This document shows positions 35,101 to 46,220 of a DNA stretch of 64,000 bases, one piece after another. The notes under the pieces were generated by a model. The model did no database searches and was not told where the DNA came from. It saw only the letters and a list, made by a program, of their open reading frames with translations. Source of the DNA: CAWAHD01 sp963781785 (GTDB lineage Bacteria; Planctomycetota; Planctomycetia; Isosphaerales; Isosphaeraceae); NCBI GenBank assembly GCA_963781785.1, contig CAWAHD010000001.1, positions 1,550,001 through 1,614,000 on the forward strand, read 5' to 3'. The translations under genes and the position numbers were made by a program. Position 1 is the first letter of the stretch, and each line of letters starts with the position of its first letter.

Positions 35101-38100
35101 CAGATCTGCAGCCTTTCCAGCGAGGGTCGCTGGATCTTGCATGCTTCAGGCAAGCTGATCGGTGCGCCCGGACCGGACGCGTCTGATCTCGCGGCGGTGC
35201 GAGCTCGTGTCCACGACGAATACCCGGTCGATTCGTTCTACGAGCAACTGGCTCAGCGAGGCATCGATCTGGGACCTTCTTGCCGTACTATCCGTGCCTT
35301 GTGGCGAGGCAATGGCGAAGCGCTGGGTGAGATTCTGATCCCGGACGGTGCTGGAATCCTTGATTCCTGTTTTCGCGTGCTCGAAGCGGCCAGATTGTCT
35401 GACTCGACCGATTCCACCGTCGCTCTCGCCGTGCAGCGAATGACCGAGTTTCGAGTTTTCGCACCGCTATCGGACCGCGTCGTCGTTCACGCTCGTTGTG
35501 AGAATCGGAACGTCGCCGCTTTGCGGATCTTCTCCGCGGACGAAGGGCTGCTGGCCGAAGCCGTTTCTGTCCATATGGCTTCGATAGATATCGAGCCACG
35601 GGCGCCCCAAGATTGGTTCTACCGCCTCGAGTGGCAGGAGCGGCCCGGCACCGTCACTGCCGCGGGCGCCCTTGCAACGGATCCGACCTTGATCAGGCGC
35701 GTCGAGCAAGAGTCGCAACGATTAGTGCGTATGCATGGATTATCTCGCTACGACGATCTGGCGCCGCAGTTGGACCGTGTATGCGCCGCATACGTCGACG
35801 CGGCTCTCGCCGAGGTGCCCGAACCTCCCGCCCGGCGATACGAGCGTCTATACAAGCGTCTGCGCCGATGCTGGCAGAAGATGGTGCTCTCACTCCGATG
35901 GACCCGGACCAGGAATGCTCGCGGCTGGCAGGCGAGTTCCCGCAGTTCCGCGGCGAGATCGCGCTCCTGGGCCTTTGCGGCCCTCAGCTATCCCGTGTCT
36001 TCCGCGGCGTGATCGACCCGGTGGAACTCCTGGGCGAGGCGCTCGACACGCTCGAGCAGATTTACATCGAATCGCCCGGTGCCAAGGTCTTGAACGGCAT
36101 GGCACGGGCTGCCGTCGAGGCCGCCCTGGGTCGTATCGCGACTGACCGCATGGTGAAGGTACTCGAAATCGGGGCAGGCACCGGCGGCACCACGTCAATC
36201 CTGCGCCTGCGCTTGCTGGCCGCGCCGCCCAGTATATGTTCACGGACATCTCTCCCTTGTTCCTGGCCAAGGCCCGAGAACGTTTTCGGGAGTACCCGTT
36301 CTTCCGCTTCTCCACACTCGACATCGAACATCCGCCGAACGTTGCCGATCGCTACGATATTGTGGTGGCAGCCAACGTGGTGCACGCCACAACGGACTTG
36401 CGTCGCACGCTCGACCATATCCGCGAGCTGACGGCGCCCTCCGGGCTGCTCTTGCTGATCGAGGGTACGCGACCGGAGCGCTGGGTCGATCTCACCTTCG
36501 GCTTGACGGAAGGTTGGTGGAAGTTCCACGACCACGAGTTGCGAGTCGACTATCCGCTGCTCTCGCGCGACGGTTGGCTTCGTCTGCTGGAGAGCCGAGG
36601 CTTTTCGGCTGCTGCTGTACAGCCCGCACCGGAATCGCAGCAGGTGCTAATCTTTGCCCGGGCGCCTGCTCGAAAAGCGCCGTGTATCCTCGTCTCCGCT
36701 CCTGAAAGCGAACTCTCGAGCGCCTTCGCTGCCAACTGCGCCGGCCTAACCGTCGTTTCCAGCGCGTCAGAACTGGAGCGGAAACTCGTCGCGCAGGCGG
36801 ATGTGGTGGTCGATGCGATCTCAAGGAAGTGCTTTCTGCCCGAGATTCTGCGGGTCGCCAGGTTAAGCGGCGCTTCCGCGCGCGTTCGGCTCGTGACGAG
36901 CGGCGCGCACGCACTTGGCGACGAGCCGGCGTCTCCGGAGCAGGCCGTCCACTTGGGCCTGGCACGGGTCGCCGCGCTCGAGCATCCCCATTTCTGGGCC
37001 GGTGCTCTCGACTTTGCTTCGAACGCCACTTCGTCCGAGATCGTCGCCGCCGTTCTCGATGAGTTGTCGAGCGGCTCGAACGAGGATCAGATCGCATTCC
37101 GCTCGGGCCGCCGCTACGTGCTGCGTCTGGTTCGCGACTCGATGGTGCCTCAAATTACGCCCACGTTCCGGGGCGATGGAGCCTACGTCATTACCGGAGG
37201 CCTTGGCGAGCTGGGACGGAGGACCGCGGAATGGTTCGTCCGCCATGGCGCTCGCCAGTTGGTCGTGGTAGGGCGGACCGCCGAGCAGGATTCCCCGGCG
37301 GTCGCTGCTCTCGAACGACTGGGGGCGGTCGTCAAGGTCGTGGCGATCGACATCGCCGCGAGTGACGCGGTTACCGCGATCCGATCAGCACTCGCCGGCG
37401 TGCCAGTTCGTGGTATCGTGCATGCGGCGGCGGTATTCGACAACACGCCCCTCGTCGAGCTCACACAGGCAACCCTCGATGCTGTGCTCCGTCCCAAGCT
37501 CGGCGGCGCCCTCAATCTCCTCCAATTCAGCGACGACGGGGCGATCGATTTCATCGTCTTCTTCTCCTCGACTATCGGAGCGTTCGGTGCGCGCGGGATG
37601 GGGGCCTACGCAGCAGCGAACGCGGCACTGGACGCCGTTGCCCACTGCGCCCGCAGACGCGGAATCCCGGTCATGTCAATCAACTGGGGAAGCTGGGAAC
37701 AGATGCGCGGCACTTCGGAAGAGGAGCGCGAGTCATTTCTGCGCAAGGGGGTGCCGCCCATGCCGCGGGAGCTGGCACTGGCTGCACTCGGTGCTCTCAT
37801 CGCCGCCCGTCGTAACCAGGAGGTCGTCGCCAATATTGAGTGGACCGCGCTCAAGGCGGTGTACGAAGCGTGGCGCCCTCAGCCGATGTTTGAGCTCGTC
37901 TCCCCGAGCGTGCTTGAGCCGGAATCGAGTCCACCGCCGACGGTATGTCAGGAGCTCGCGAAAATCCTCGCCGACGTACCTCCAGCCGAGAGGCTCGACT
38001 GCACAATCACGGCTGTCCGGACCGTAGCGGCGGGAGTACTCGCACTGCGACCCGACGAAGTGGATCCTGCCCTCGGGCTCTTCGAGATGGGAATGGATTC

Positions 38101-38359
38101 TCTGATGTCGGTCGAGCTGAAACGACGTCTCGAGGCCCTTTCGGGCCGCAGGCTGCCCTCGACATTGACGTTCAATTATCCGAACGTACGAGCACTGGCG
38201 GTTTTTCTGTTAGACGTGCTGGGGCTGGCACCAGGTTTGAATCCGGCAGGAGCCGCGACCGCCGCGTCGTTGTCGCAGACAACTACCGACGAGCGTGAAG
38301 GTCTTTCTGAGCGCGAGCTCGCCCTGCTGCTCGTCCAGGCCATCAAATCGACAACGTGA
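32126..38359 (+). CDS. Type I PKS module KS-AT-DH-cMT-KR-ACP (PKS5)
   Basis: About 2,078 aa. A short docking helix (LELDAKLQEIEGRR) precedes the KS (32235-33500; DTSCSSS, EAHGTGT, NLGHLEA). AT (33780-34690) has GQGGQY, GHSVGEY and HAFH (malonyl). DH (34850-35590) keeps H-RVGGVVEL-P; the usual YGPxF reads DLGPSCR, and LDSCFR keeps the catalytic Asp. The C-methyltransferase (35700-36660) has LEIGAGTGGTT and TDISPLF. KR (catalytic half 37175-37780) has TGGLGELG and Tyr in AYAAANAALD. ACP has GMDSLMSVELKRR. The expected extension is an alpha-methyl alpha,beta-unsaturated unit. Apparent indels near 32180, 32990, 33118, 35870 and 36232. The KS-AT half closely resembles that of PKS6. It ends 3 nt before the PKS6 ATG. 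Confidence 0.9.
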
Positions 38360-38362
38360 GTT

Positions 38363-41300
38363 ATGAACGAGAGCACCGCTGATCACCGCCTCCTTCTGCT
38401 CCAAGCCCTTCAGGCAGTCGAAGGGATGAAGAACCGCCTCCGCGCTTCAGAGCAAGCTGCCACCGAGCCGATTGCCATCGTGGGTGCCGGCTGCCGCTTC
38501 CCCGGCGCCGAGAACGGCCTCGACTCTTACTGGGAGGTTTTGGCGCAGGGGCGAGACGTGGTACGCGAAATCCCGCCGTCACGTTGGGCCTCGCAGACAC
38601 AGCTCCCGCACGAGGGTGTTTGGTACGCCGGCCTCCTCGATGCCATCGATCGGTTCGACCCGCTCTTTTTCGGGATCTCGGCACGCGAAGCTGCCGTCAT
38701 GGACCCTCAGCATCGCATGGTTCTCGAGACGGCATGGGAGGCGCTCGAGAACGCCGGTCAGAGTTTCGGCAGCCTGCCGGGATCGATCACGGGCGTTTTC
38801 ATCGGGATTACCGGCTCCGATTACGCCCAGATCATCCACGATACGGGCAAGGACTTGCGCGAGCTCTACACAGCCACTGGCAACGCGAGCAACGCGGCCG
38901 CGGGCCGGCTGTCGTTTGTGCTCGGCCTGCGGGGACCGAGTGTATCCGTCGACTCCGCCTGTTCGTCTTCATTGGCGGCGATTCATCTGGCATGTCAAAG
39001 TTTGCGCACCCACGACTGCCGCATGGCCCTTGCCGGGGGCGTCAACGCTCTCATATCGCAAGAGCCGTTTCTCTATTTTCTGAAATCGGGCCTGATGGCT
39101 GCTGACGGCCACTGCAAGCCGTTCGACGAACTCGGCGACGGTTTCGTGCGCGGCGAAGGCTGTGGGGTGGTGGTGCTCAAGCGGCTCTCTGACGCGGTCG
39201 CCGACGGCGACCGCATCCTGGCGCTCATCCGGGGTTCGGCCGTCAATCACGACGGCCGCTCGAGCGGTTTAACCGTCCCCAACGGGCCGGCTCAGGAGGC
39301 GGTCATCCGTGCCGCCCTGGAGCGGGCCGGGCTCCAACCCCATGAGATCGACTACGTCGAGGCGCACGGCACGGGCACTTCGCTGGGTGACCCGATCGAA
39401 GCAAACGCACTGGCGACCGTCCTGGGAAGCGGCCGCTCGGTTCCGCTGCTTGTCGGGTCAGTCAAGGGCAACCTGGGACACCTGGAAGCGGCAGCGGGAG
39501 TTGCCGGCTTGATCAAGGTCGTGCTGGCATTGCAGCATGGCTTGATCCCACGCCAGTTGCACTTTGATCGTCTCAACCCCCACATCGACTGGTCCGGTCG
39601 GTCGATCGAGGTCGCAGACTCAGCTCGGCCTTGGTCCCCGGGCGTTCGGCCGCGCCGCGCGGGCGTGAGCTCGTTCGGCTTCAGCGGGACGAACGCTCAC
39701 GTGGTGCTCGAGGAGCCGCCGCCCGCCGCGCAGCGGTCAGGGACGCCTCGGTCCGTTCACGTTCTGCCTCTGTCGGCACGCACCGACTCGGCTCTGAGCG
39801 AGCTTGAGCGGCGGTACGCCACCCTGGCCGGGTCGGGCGAGCCGAACCTGGCTGACCTGTGCTACACGGCCGGGACCGGCCGGTCTCATTTCTCGGTCCG
39901 CGCGGCCTATGTTGCGGGATCGGCCGAGGAGTTGCAGCAGAAACTCCGCGACGGCGCCCCGCCGGCGACCGGCCGAACCCCGGCGCCGGGTGACGCCAAG
40001 GTTGCCTTCCTGTTCAGCGGCCAAGGCGCAGTATCCCCAGATGGGGCGCCAGCTCTACGACACCGAGCCCGTCTTCCGCCAGGCAATCGACGACTGCCGG
40101 GCGTACGACTTGCTGTATGGCAGCGCGGCCGACCAACCTGACCAGACGGAGTTCACGCAGCCGGCCCTCTTTGCGCTCCAGTACGCTCTGGCGACTCTCT
40201 GGCAAAGTTGGGGCGTCGGTCCGACCGTTGCGCTGGGCCACAGCGTTGGGGAATATGCGGCCGCCTGTGTCGCGGGCGTCATTTCTCTGGCCCAGGGGCT
40301 GGAGCTGATCTCCGCGCGAGGCCGGTTTATGGGTGAATTGCCCGCTGCCGGTGCCATGGCGGCGATCCTGGCGCCGGAACCGTCCGTCCGTGCCAGGTTG
40401 ACCACGGGAGTGTCGATCGCCGCCATCAACGGACCGGAGCAGACCGTCATCTCTGGGGCAATTGCCGAGGTCGAGTCAATCTGCGCGGCGTTCCAGGCCG
40501 CTGGTACGCCCGTCAAGCGGCTGCGGGTGTCCCATGCGTTCCACTCGGTCCTGATGGAGCCGATCGCCGAGAGTTTTGGGCAGCTTGCCGCGACAATCGA
40601 CTTCCAGTCGCCGCGGTTGAGACTGATCTCCAGCGTGACCGGCCGTGCGGCGACGCTGGCGGAACTCTCCCAGGCAAGCTACTGGCGGCGTCAAGTACGC
40701 GAGCCCGTGCAATTCCACGAGGCGGCAAAACAACTGGCCGGGTGCGAGCTATTCGTGGAAATCGGCCCGGGCTCGACACTGCTCGGATTGGGCCAGGCGG
40801 TGATTGGTGGGCCAGGCCAGGTGTGGGTCCCCTCGATCCGCCGCTCCAAGCCCGACGGTCGGCAGATGGCCGAGAGCCTGGCGGAGCTCTACGCGCGGGG
40901 CGTGGACGTCGACTGGGCTCGGTATCACCAGGGACGGGGCTGCCGCCGCATCGGCCTGCCCACGTATCCGTTCCAGCGCCGGCGGTACTGGATCGAAGAC
41001 CACCCGGCACTTGCCGATCGACGGCCAAGCCAGGGGCACCCGTTGCTTGGCGAGCGGATCGACGTGGCCGGTGGCACGTCACTTTGGCAGACTCAGCTCA
41101 GCATTGCCACCTATCCTTGGATCGCCGATCTCCGCGTGCACCAGGAGACCTTTCTGCCCATGACGGTCTACCTGGAAATGATGGCCGCGGCCGCCGAATG
41201 TCACCTAGCGGACATCGTTCTTCTCGAGCCGCTCGCCATGGTACAGGATCCGGTCTCGGTTCAGATCATTGCCAAGGAAGCCAAGCTTGAGTTCTATAGT

Positions 41301-43407
41301 CGGCAGGACGACTCCTGGACACTTCATGCTTCAGCGCAGCGCACGCCCGCTCAGCCGCAAACCGCCGCGCCGCTTCCCGACACCACCGCGCCGACGTTTG
41401 ACGGCCTGCACCTGCTCGGTTCCGAATCGTGTCCGGCGCCGGGGTCCGCGAGGCTTGACGTGCACGAGTTTTACGAAGACCTGAAACAGCGCGGCCGCGA
41501 GCTGAACCCGGCCTTGCGTTTGATCGAGTCCCTGCACCGCGGCAAGAATACAGCCGTTGCGAGAATCCGCTGTCTGCCCGCGATCGGCTTCCCCATGCAC
41601 CCCGCCTGCCTCGACGCGGGCGTACTGGTCCTCACCGCCGCGATGCCGCCCGGCACCGAGTCGCATTCCGTGGTCGGAATCGAGCATTTCATGGTCTCCC
41701 AAGCGGCGTCGGATCGCGTCTGGGCGCACGCACGACTGATCGACCAGAACTCCGATGCGATTCAGGCGGAGATCACCATCTTTGACGACACCGGCATGCT
41801 CTTGGCTCAGCTCCAAGGCCTGGAACTCCGGCCGCACGGCCGCACCGGCAAGGTCATAGAGACCGTCCGGAAGCCGCAGACCGGGCCCAATCTGAGATCC
41901 ATCGCCGCCGCTGTGCGCAAGCATGTAGCCGCCGTCTGCCTCGAGCAAGACGTACCCGCAGCGCGGCGGCTGGCGCTGGAGGTCGATCGGCTCTCGACGG
42001 CCGCGATCGTCAATGTGCTGCCGCCACTGACTGTGGGACGACGCTATCGCACCCTGGACTTGGCGCAGACCTGCGGCGTCGTTGAGCACCAGCGCCGGCT
42101 CTTCACCCGCCTGCTCGAGATCCTGGTAGAGGATGGTCTGTTGCGCCGCGAGGGTGACGAATGGATATGCACAGAAGCGGTACCGCGCGGTCCGCTTGAC
42201 TATCAGCCCGTGTTCCGGTGCTTCCCCAGTTTCGAGCTGCAGATCACGCTGCACCAGCGCTGTGCCGAGAACCTGGCCAAGCTGCTGCGGGCCGAGGTCG
42301 AACCGCTCGAGCTGCTGTTCCCCGATGCCGAGCGTCTGTATCGGGAATCTCCCGAAAATCGGGCGGCCAGTGTGTTGCTTGCCGAAGCCGTCCGCAGCCT
42401 GCTTGCAGCGCAGCTCGGTGCGCGTCCTCGAAATCGGAGCGGGCACCGGCGCCTCAACCGATCTTCTGCTGCCGCTCTTTTCGCCGGAATCTACTGAATA
42501 CACCTTTACCGATGTCTCTCCGCTCTTTTGTATTCGCGCACGTGAGCGATTTGCGAATTACCACTTCGTCCGCTATGCAACCCTGGACATCGAGAAAGAC
42601 CCATTACAAATGGGCTTCGCCGCAGATCAGTACGACCTCGTGATCGCTGCCAACGTACTGCACGCAACGTCCGACTTACGGCAGGCTCTGCGTCACGTGC
42701 GGCGATTGCTGGCCCCTGACGGCGTGCTCTGTCTCCTGGAAGTGACGAAGCCGGACCGCGGGGTCGATCTCACGTTTGGCACGACCAACGGCTGGTGGCG
42801 ATTCAACGACCTCGATCTGCGCGATTACCCGCTGCTTTCCGCCGATCGCTGGCCGGTGCTGCTGGAGCAAGAACACTTCATGGGGCCCGAGGTCATCGAA
42901 GGCGCGCCGATGGCCGTTTTGCTCGCGTCGGCCGGCAAAACCCAAACTGGGAACCGATCGCCGGCGCTGACCGATCGAGAGCTCGATCGAGAGCGCCCGG
43001 CCATCGCCCGGCCGAGTGACGCTGCCACACAGGACCGGATTCTCACCGCGCCGCCGCACCTGCGGCGCGAAGCCATCGAAGGATACCTCCGCGAGACACT
43101 GGCGAGCGTGACCGGCTTTGCGCCATCAGCCATCGAGATCTGTCAGCCCGTGACCGAGCTCGGCGTTGACTCTCTGATGGCACTTGAGATGAAGAACCGG
43201 GTCCACGCCGTGATGAGCGTGTCGCTGCCGATCGTTCGTTTCCTGGAAGGAAAGAACATCGAGCAACTCGCCGCCGAGCTGGATGCCGCTCTCGCCGACA
43301 ACAGGACCCAAGAGATCACCGATCGCGAGATGCTTGCACGGGTGGACGTCCTCAGCGAAGCGGAGGTGGATGCAGCCCTCGCTCGGTTTCTCGGGGACGC
43401 AACCTGA
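38363..43407 (+). CDS. Type I PKS module KS-AT-DH(inactive)-cMT-ACP, no KR (PKS6)
   Basis: About 1,681 aa. N-terminal helix (LLLLQALQAVEGMKNRL), KS (38470-39710; DSACSSS, EAHGTGT, NLGHLEA) and AT (40005-40900; GHSVGEY, HAFH, malonyl). A DH-like domain follows, but its catalytic His is Leu (LRVHQETFLP in place of HxxxGxxxxP), so it should be dead. The C-methyltransferase (41950-42910) has LEIGAGTGAST and TDVSPLF. The ACP (GVDSLMALEMKNR) comes directly after, with no ketoreductase, so the unit should stay an alpha-methyl-beta-keto thioester. The tail LSEAEVDAALARFL is a normal ACP-side docking end. Apparent indels near 40030 (inside GQGAQYP) and 42418 (inside LEIGAG). The next gene is a lone condensation domain, a possible acceptor of this chain. 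Confidence 0.9.
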
Positions 43408-43506
43408 TGGGCACTTTTTTTCCGTCGATCTGGCAACAGCGGTCACCGGGGCTCTGACCTCAATCGCGGTGTACGAGCGCCAGGTCTCTGAACCGGACAT
43501 TCGGCT

Positions 43507-44901
43507 TTGAATCCACCTTCCGCGCCACTCACTGTCGAAGAGAAGCGCAGCTTGCTCAGAAAGCTGTTGCGGAAAAGGGTCGAAAGCGACCGGTACCGGC
43601 TGTCGTACGGCCAGCGCGCCTTGTGGTTTCTGGAACGCCTCTCGCCTGGGTCCGCGTCGTACAACGTCGCAATCCCCGCGCGTGTCGTGCCGTCTTTGGA
43701 CGTCAGCCGTCTTGAGGGCGCCCTGCTCAAAGTGATCGCCCGCCACGACGCACTCCGCGCCGTCATTTGTGGGGACCCGAGCGACCCATGGCAAGAGCCA
43801 GCCGCAGCCCTGCCAACCGTACAGGTGTGCGATGCACACCACCTTTCGCCGGCGGAACTCCTCGTCGCCGTCGAAGCGGATTACCGGCGGCCCTTTTCGC
43901 TCGACGCCGATCCGCCCGTTCGTGTTTCCGTTTACCGCGCCACCGGTCATGACGTGCTTCTGCTCAACCTGCACCACATTGTTTGCGACGCACGTTCTTT
44001 GCACGTGTTCTTCGAGGAGCTCTGCACGACCTACGATGGCTCGCCTCTACCTCCCTTGACCTCCCTTTATCGCGATTTTGTCGCGTGGCAACGCGACATG
44101 GTCGCCGGACCGCAAGGCCGGGCGCTGGAAAGGTACTGGACGACTCAGCTCGCTGGTGAGCGACCTGCGCTGCGGCTGCGCCTGGCCCGGGTGCGTCCGG
44201 TCCGGCCTTCGTTCACCGGCGGCTTCGTTCCATTGTCGGTCGATCCGGATCTGGTCGATGGCTTGCGCGCCTTCGCGCACAATAACCGAACGACGCTTTT
44301 CAGCGTGCTGCTCCTCGCTTGGAGCACGCTCCTGGCCCGAGAATCCGGGCAAGCGGAAGTGATTGTCGGGACACCCGTGTCAGGCCGCACCCGACCGGAA
44401 TGGGACTCGCTTATCGGTCTCTTTGTCAATGTGTTGCCGTTGCGAGTGCGCGTCGATTCAGGGCGATCGTATGCGTCTCAGCTTACCGCGGTCACGGAGA
44501 CAGTGCGCGATGCGCTCGAACATCAGGATTACCCGCTCTCGCTCATCGTGGAGCGACTGAGACTCCGGCGTGACGCCGGTTTCGCTCCGCTTTTTCAGAC
44601 GATGTTGAACGTCCAGCGCGTCCCCCGTGTTCCGGGCATTGCCGGTCTGTTCGAGGTTGGGTCATCCGCCTGCGTGCGTTTCGGCGATTGCCGCCTCGAG
44701 CCCTTCTCGATTGTCCAGCAGGTCGGGCAATTCGACTGGGTACTCGAGCTCGGTGAATTCGAGCGGAGCCTGCATGGGAACCTGAAGTACAGCGATGACG
44801 TGGGCACGATCGAGGACGCAGCGCGCCTCGCCAGACTGTTTCTTTCCCTGCTTCGGGAAATCATTCTGATTGCGGATGAGCGCGAGGAACTGGCGTTCTG
44901 A
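43507..44901 (+). CDS. Stand-alone NRPS condensation-domain protein
   Basis: 464 aa in one intact frame, made of one condensation domain with no A, PCP or TE. N-terminal LSYGQRALWFLERLSPGSASYNV resembles condensation domains that accept polyketide chains. The active-site motif is HHIVCDA: His-His and Asp are kept and the final Gly is Ala. Later motifs VGTPVSGRT and GLFVNVLPL are normal. The start is TTG at 43507 because a stop lies a few codons upstream in frame and no ATG fits. Last gene of the operon, 99 nt after PKS6. Plausible roles are passing the PKS6 chain to an amino group on another protein, or ester/amide-forming offloading. Which one cannot be decided from the sequence. Confidence 0.85.
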   Translation: MNPPSAPLTVEEKRSLLRKLLRKRVESDRYRLSYGQRALWFLERLSPGSASYNVAIPARVVPSLDVSRLEGALLKVIARHDALRAVICGDPSDPWQEPAAALPTVQVCDAHHLSPAELLVAVEADYRRPFSLDADPPVRVSVYRATGHDVLLLNLHHIVCDARSLHVFFEELCTTYDGSPLPPLTSLYRDFVAWQRDMVAGPQGRALERYWTTQLAGERPALRLRLARVRPVRPSFTGGFVPLSVDPDLVDGLRAFAHNNRTTLFSVLLLAWSTLLARESGQAEVIVGTPVSGRTRPEWDSLIGLFVNVLPLRVRVDSGRSYASQLTAVTETVRDALEHQDYPLSLIVERLRLRRDAGFAPLFQTMLNVQRVPRVPGIAGLFEVGSSACVRFGDCRLEPFSIVQQVGQFDWVLELGEFERSLHGNLKYSDDVGTIEDAARLARLFLSLLREIILIADEREELAF

Positions 44902-45015
44902 CGATGTGATATCCTGCTTGTGGGTGCATGACCAGGAAATGAACCGAAACATCCACTGGGCCGGCAAGCTAATGGTTTGGCGTGTTCGCAAGAGATTTGG
45001 GAGAAAGAGCTTAAA

Positions 45016-46062
45016 ATGATCAACGTTGGAATATGTGGAATTGGCTTCATGGGCATGATCCACTTCCTGGCTGCACAAAGGGCCACAGGGGTGCGGATCC
45101 TCGCGCTGTGCAGCCGCGACCCCAGAAAGCTCGGCGGAGACTGGACGAGCATCCAGGGGAATTTCGGGCCGCGGGGTACGCAGATGGATCTCGCAGGGGT
45201 TTCCGGACACGGTGACTTCCAATCGCTCTTGAACGACGAACGGATCGATCTGGTCGACCTGTGCGTCCCCAACGACTCGCATGCCTCGATGGCGATCCAG
45301 GCACTCGAGGCTGGCAAACACGTTCTGGTCGAGAAGCCGATCGCTCTGACGACGGCGGATGCCGATCAGATGGTGGCTGCTTCGAGAGCGTCGGGCAAGC
45401 TGCTCATGGTCGGCCACGTTCTGCCGTTCTTCCCCGAGTTCGCGTTCGCACTTGAGGCGGTAAAATCTCGACGATATGGTCGGTTGCGAGCGGCGCATTT
45501 CCTGCGGGTGATCGCAAAGCCCGACTGGTCCAGCGGCATTGCCGATCCCGAGCGAAGCGGCGGCCCGGCCGTCGATCTGCATATCCACGACGCGCATTTC
45601 ATCGCTCTCCTCTGCGGAACGCCCCGGGCCATCCATTCGCGTGGTGTTGTCGAAAACGGCGCCGTGGTTCACCTCAACACCCAGTATCTTTATGAGACCG
45701 AGAACCTGGCCGTTTCGTGCACCTCCGGCGCAATCAGCCAGGCGGGCCGACCGTTCGCACACGGATTCGAGCTCTATTTCGAGGCCGCAACGGTGGTCTT
45801 CGAGTTTGCAAATCTCGCCGGCGAGCCGCATGTGGCCATGCCTCTTTCGGTCATTTTGCCTGACGGGACCGTGCAGCGACCGGCACTGGGATCGGGCGAT
45901 CCGATCGACGCTTTCGCGCAAGAGCTTACTGCCGCAGCCCTTGCGGTGGAATCCGGCTCTCAAACGCCAGACCTTTCCGGCGAGCTGGCCCGACAGGCTC
46001 TGAGGATTTGCCTGGCGGAAATCGAAAGCGTCAAGACCGGGAAGCTGATCATTCTCGCATGA
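45016..46062 (+). CDS. Gfo/Idh/MocA family oxidoreductase
   Basis: 348 aa NAD(P)-dependent dehydrogenase. The N-terminal Rossmann fold has GICGIGFMGMIH, followed by VPNDSHASMAIQALEAGKHVLVEKP, the family's EKP motif at its end. The C-terminal half carries HIHDAHF, likely catalytic. ATG at 45016 follows a purine-rich AAAGAG; a TTG at 44977 would add 13 residues. Substrate unknown. It lies 158 nt upstream of lpxA on the same strand. In some bacteria a Gfo/Idh enzyme, GnnA, makes 3-keto-UDP-GlcNAc for LpxA, but its partner GnnB is absent here, so that link is only a suggestion. Downstream of the biosynthetic operon and probably unrelated to it. Confidence 0.85.
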   Translation: MINVGICGIGFMGMIHFLAAQRATGVRILALCSRDPRKLGGDWTSIQGNFGPRGTQMDLAGVSGHGDFQSLLNDERIDLVDLCVPNDSHASMAIQALEAGKHVLVEKPIALTTADADQMVAASRASGKLLMVGHVLPFFPEFAFALEAVKSRRYGRLRAAHFLRVIAKPDWSSGIADPERSGGPAVDLHIHDAHFIALLCGTPRAIHSRGVVENGAVVHLNTQYLYETENLAVSCTSGAISQAGRPFAHGFELYFEAATVVFEFANLAGEPHVAMPLSVILPDGTVQRPALGSGDPIDAFAQELTAAALAVESGSQTPDLSGELARQALRICLAEIESVKTGKLIILA

Positions 46063-46140
46063 ACGATCGCGCGCCGTTCTTCGCACTTAATCGCGAAACT
46101 TTGCGGGTGAAGCCGATCCTTTCTGTTAAGACAATTTCTC

Positions 46141-46159
46141 AAGCGCGAGGCTTTTTTTT
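46141..46159 (+). terminator. Weak candidate terminator after the Gfo/Idh gene
   Basis: AAGC and GCTT form a 4-bp stem around a 5-nt loop, running into eight T residues. The stem is short, so termination would be partial at best and lpxA could still be read from upstream. Confidence 0.25.
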
Positions 46160-46220
46160 CCGATTCCGAGAAGAGGACGGGGACGTCCCGACATCGGGCG
46201 CAAGTCAAGGAGAGACCCAG

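Noticed and set aside
38363..44901. Prediction of a tetramic acid product from PKS6 plus glycine
   Set aside because: A beta-keto amide is plausible, but no Dieckmann cyclase or suitable R* domain is present and module order is unknown.
44662..46086. 474-codon open frame on the minus strand
   Set aside because: Antisense to the end of the condensation gene and to the Gfo/Idh gene, both with clear motifs.
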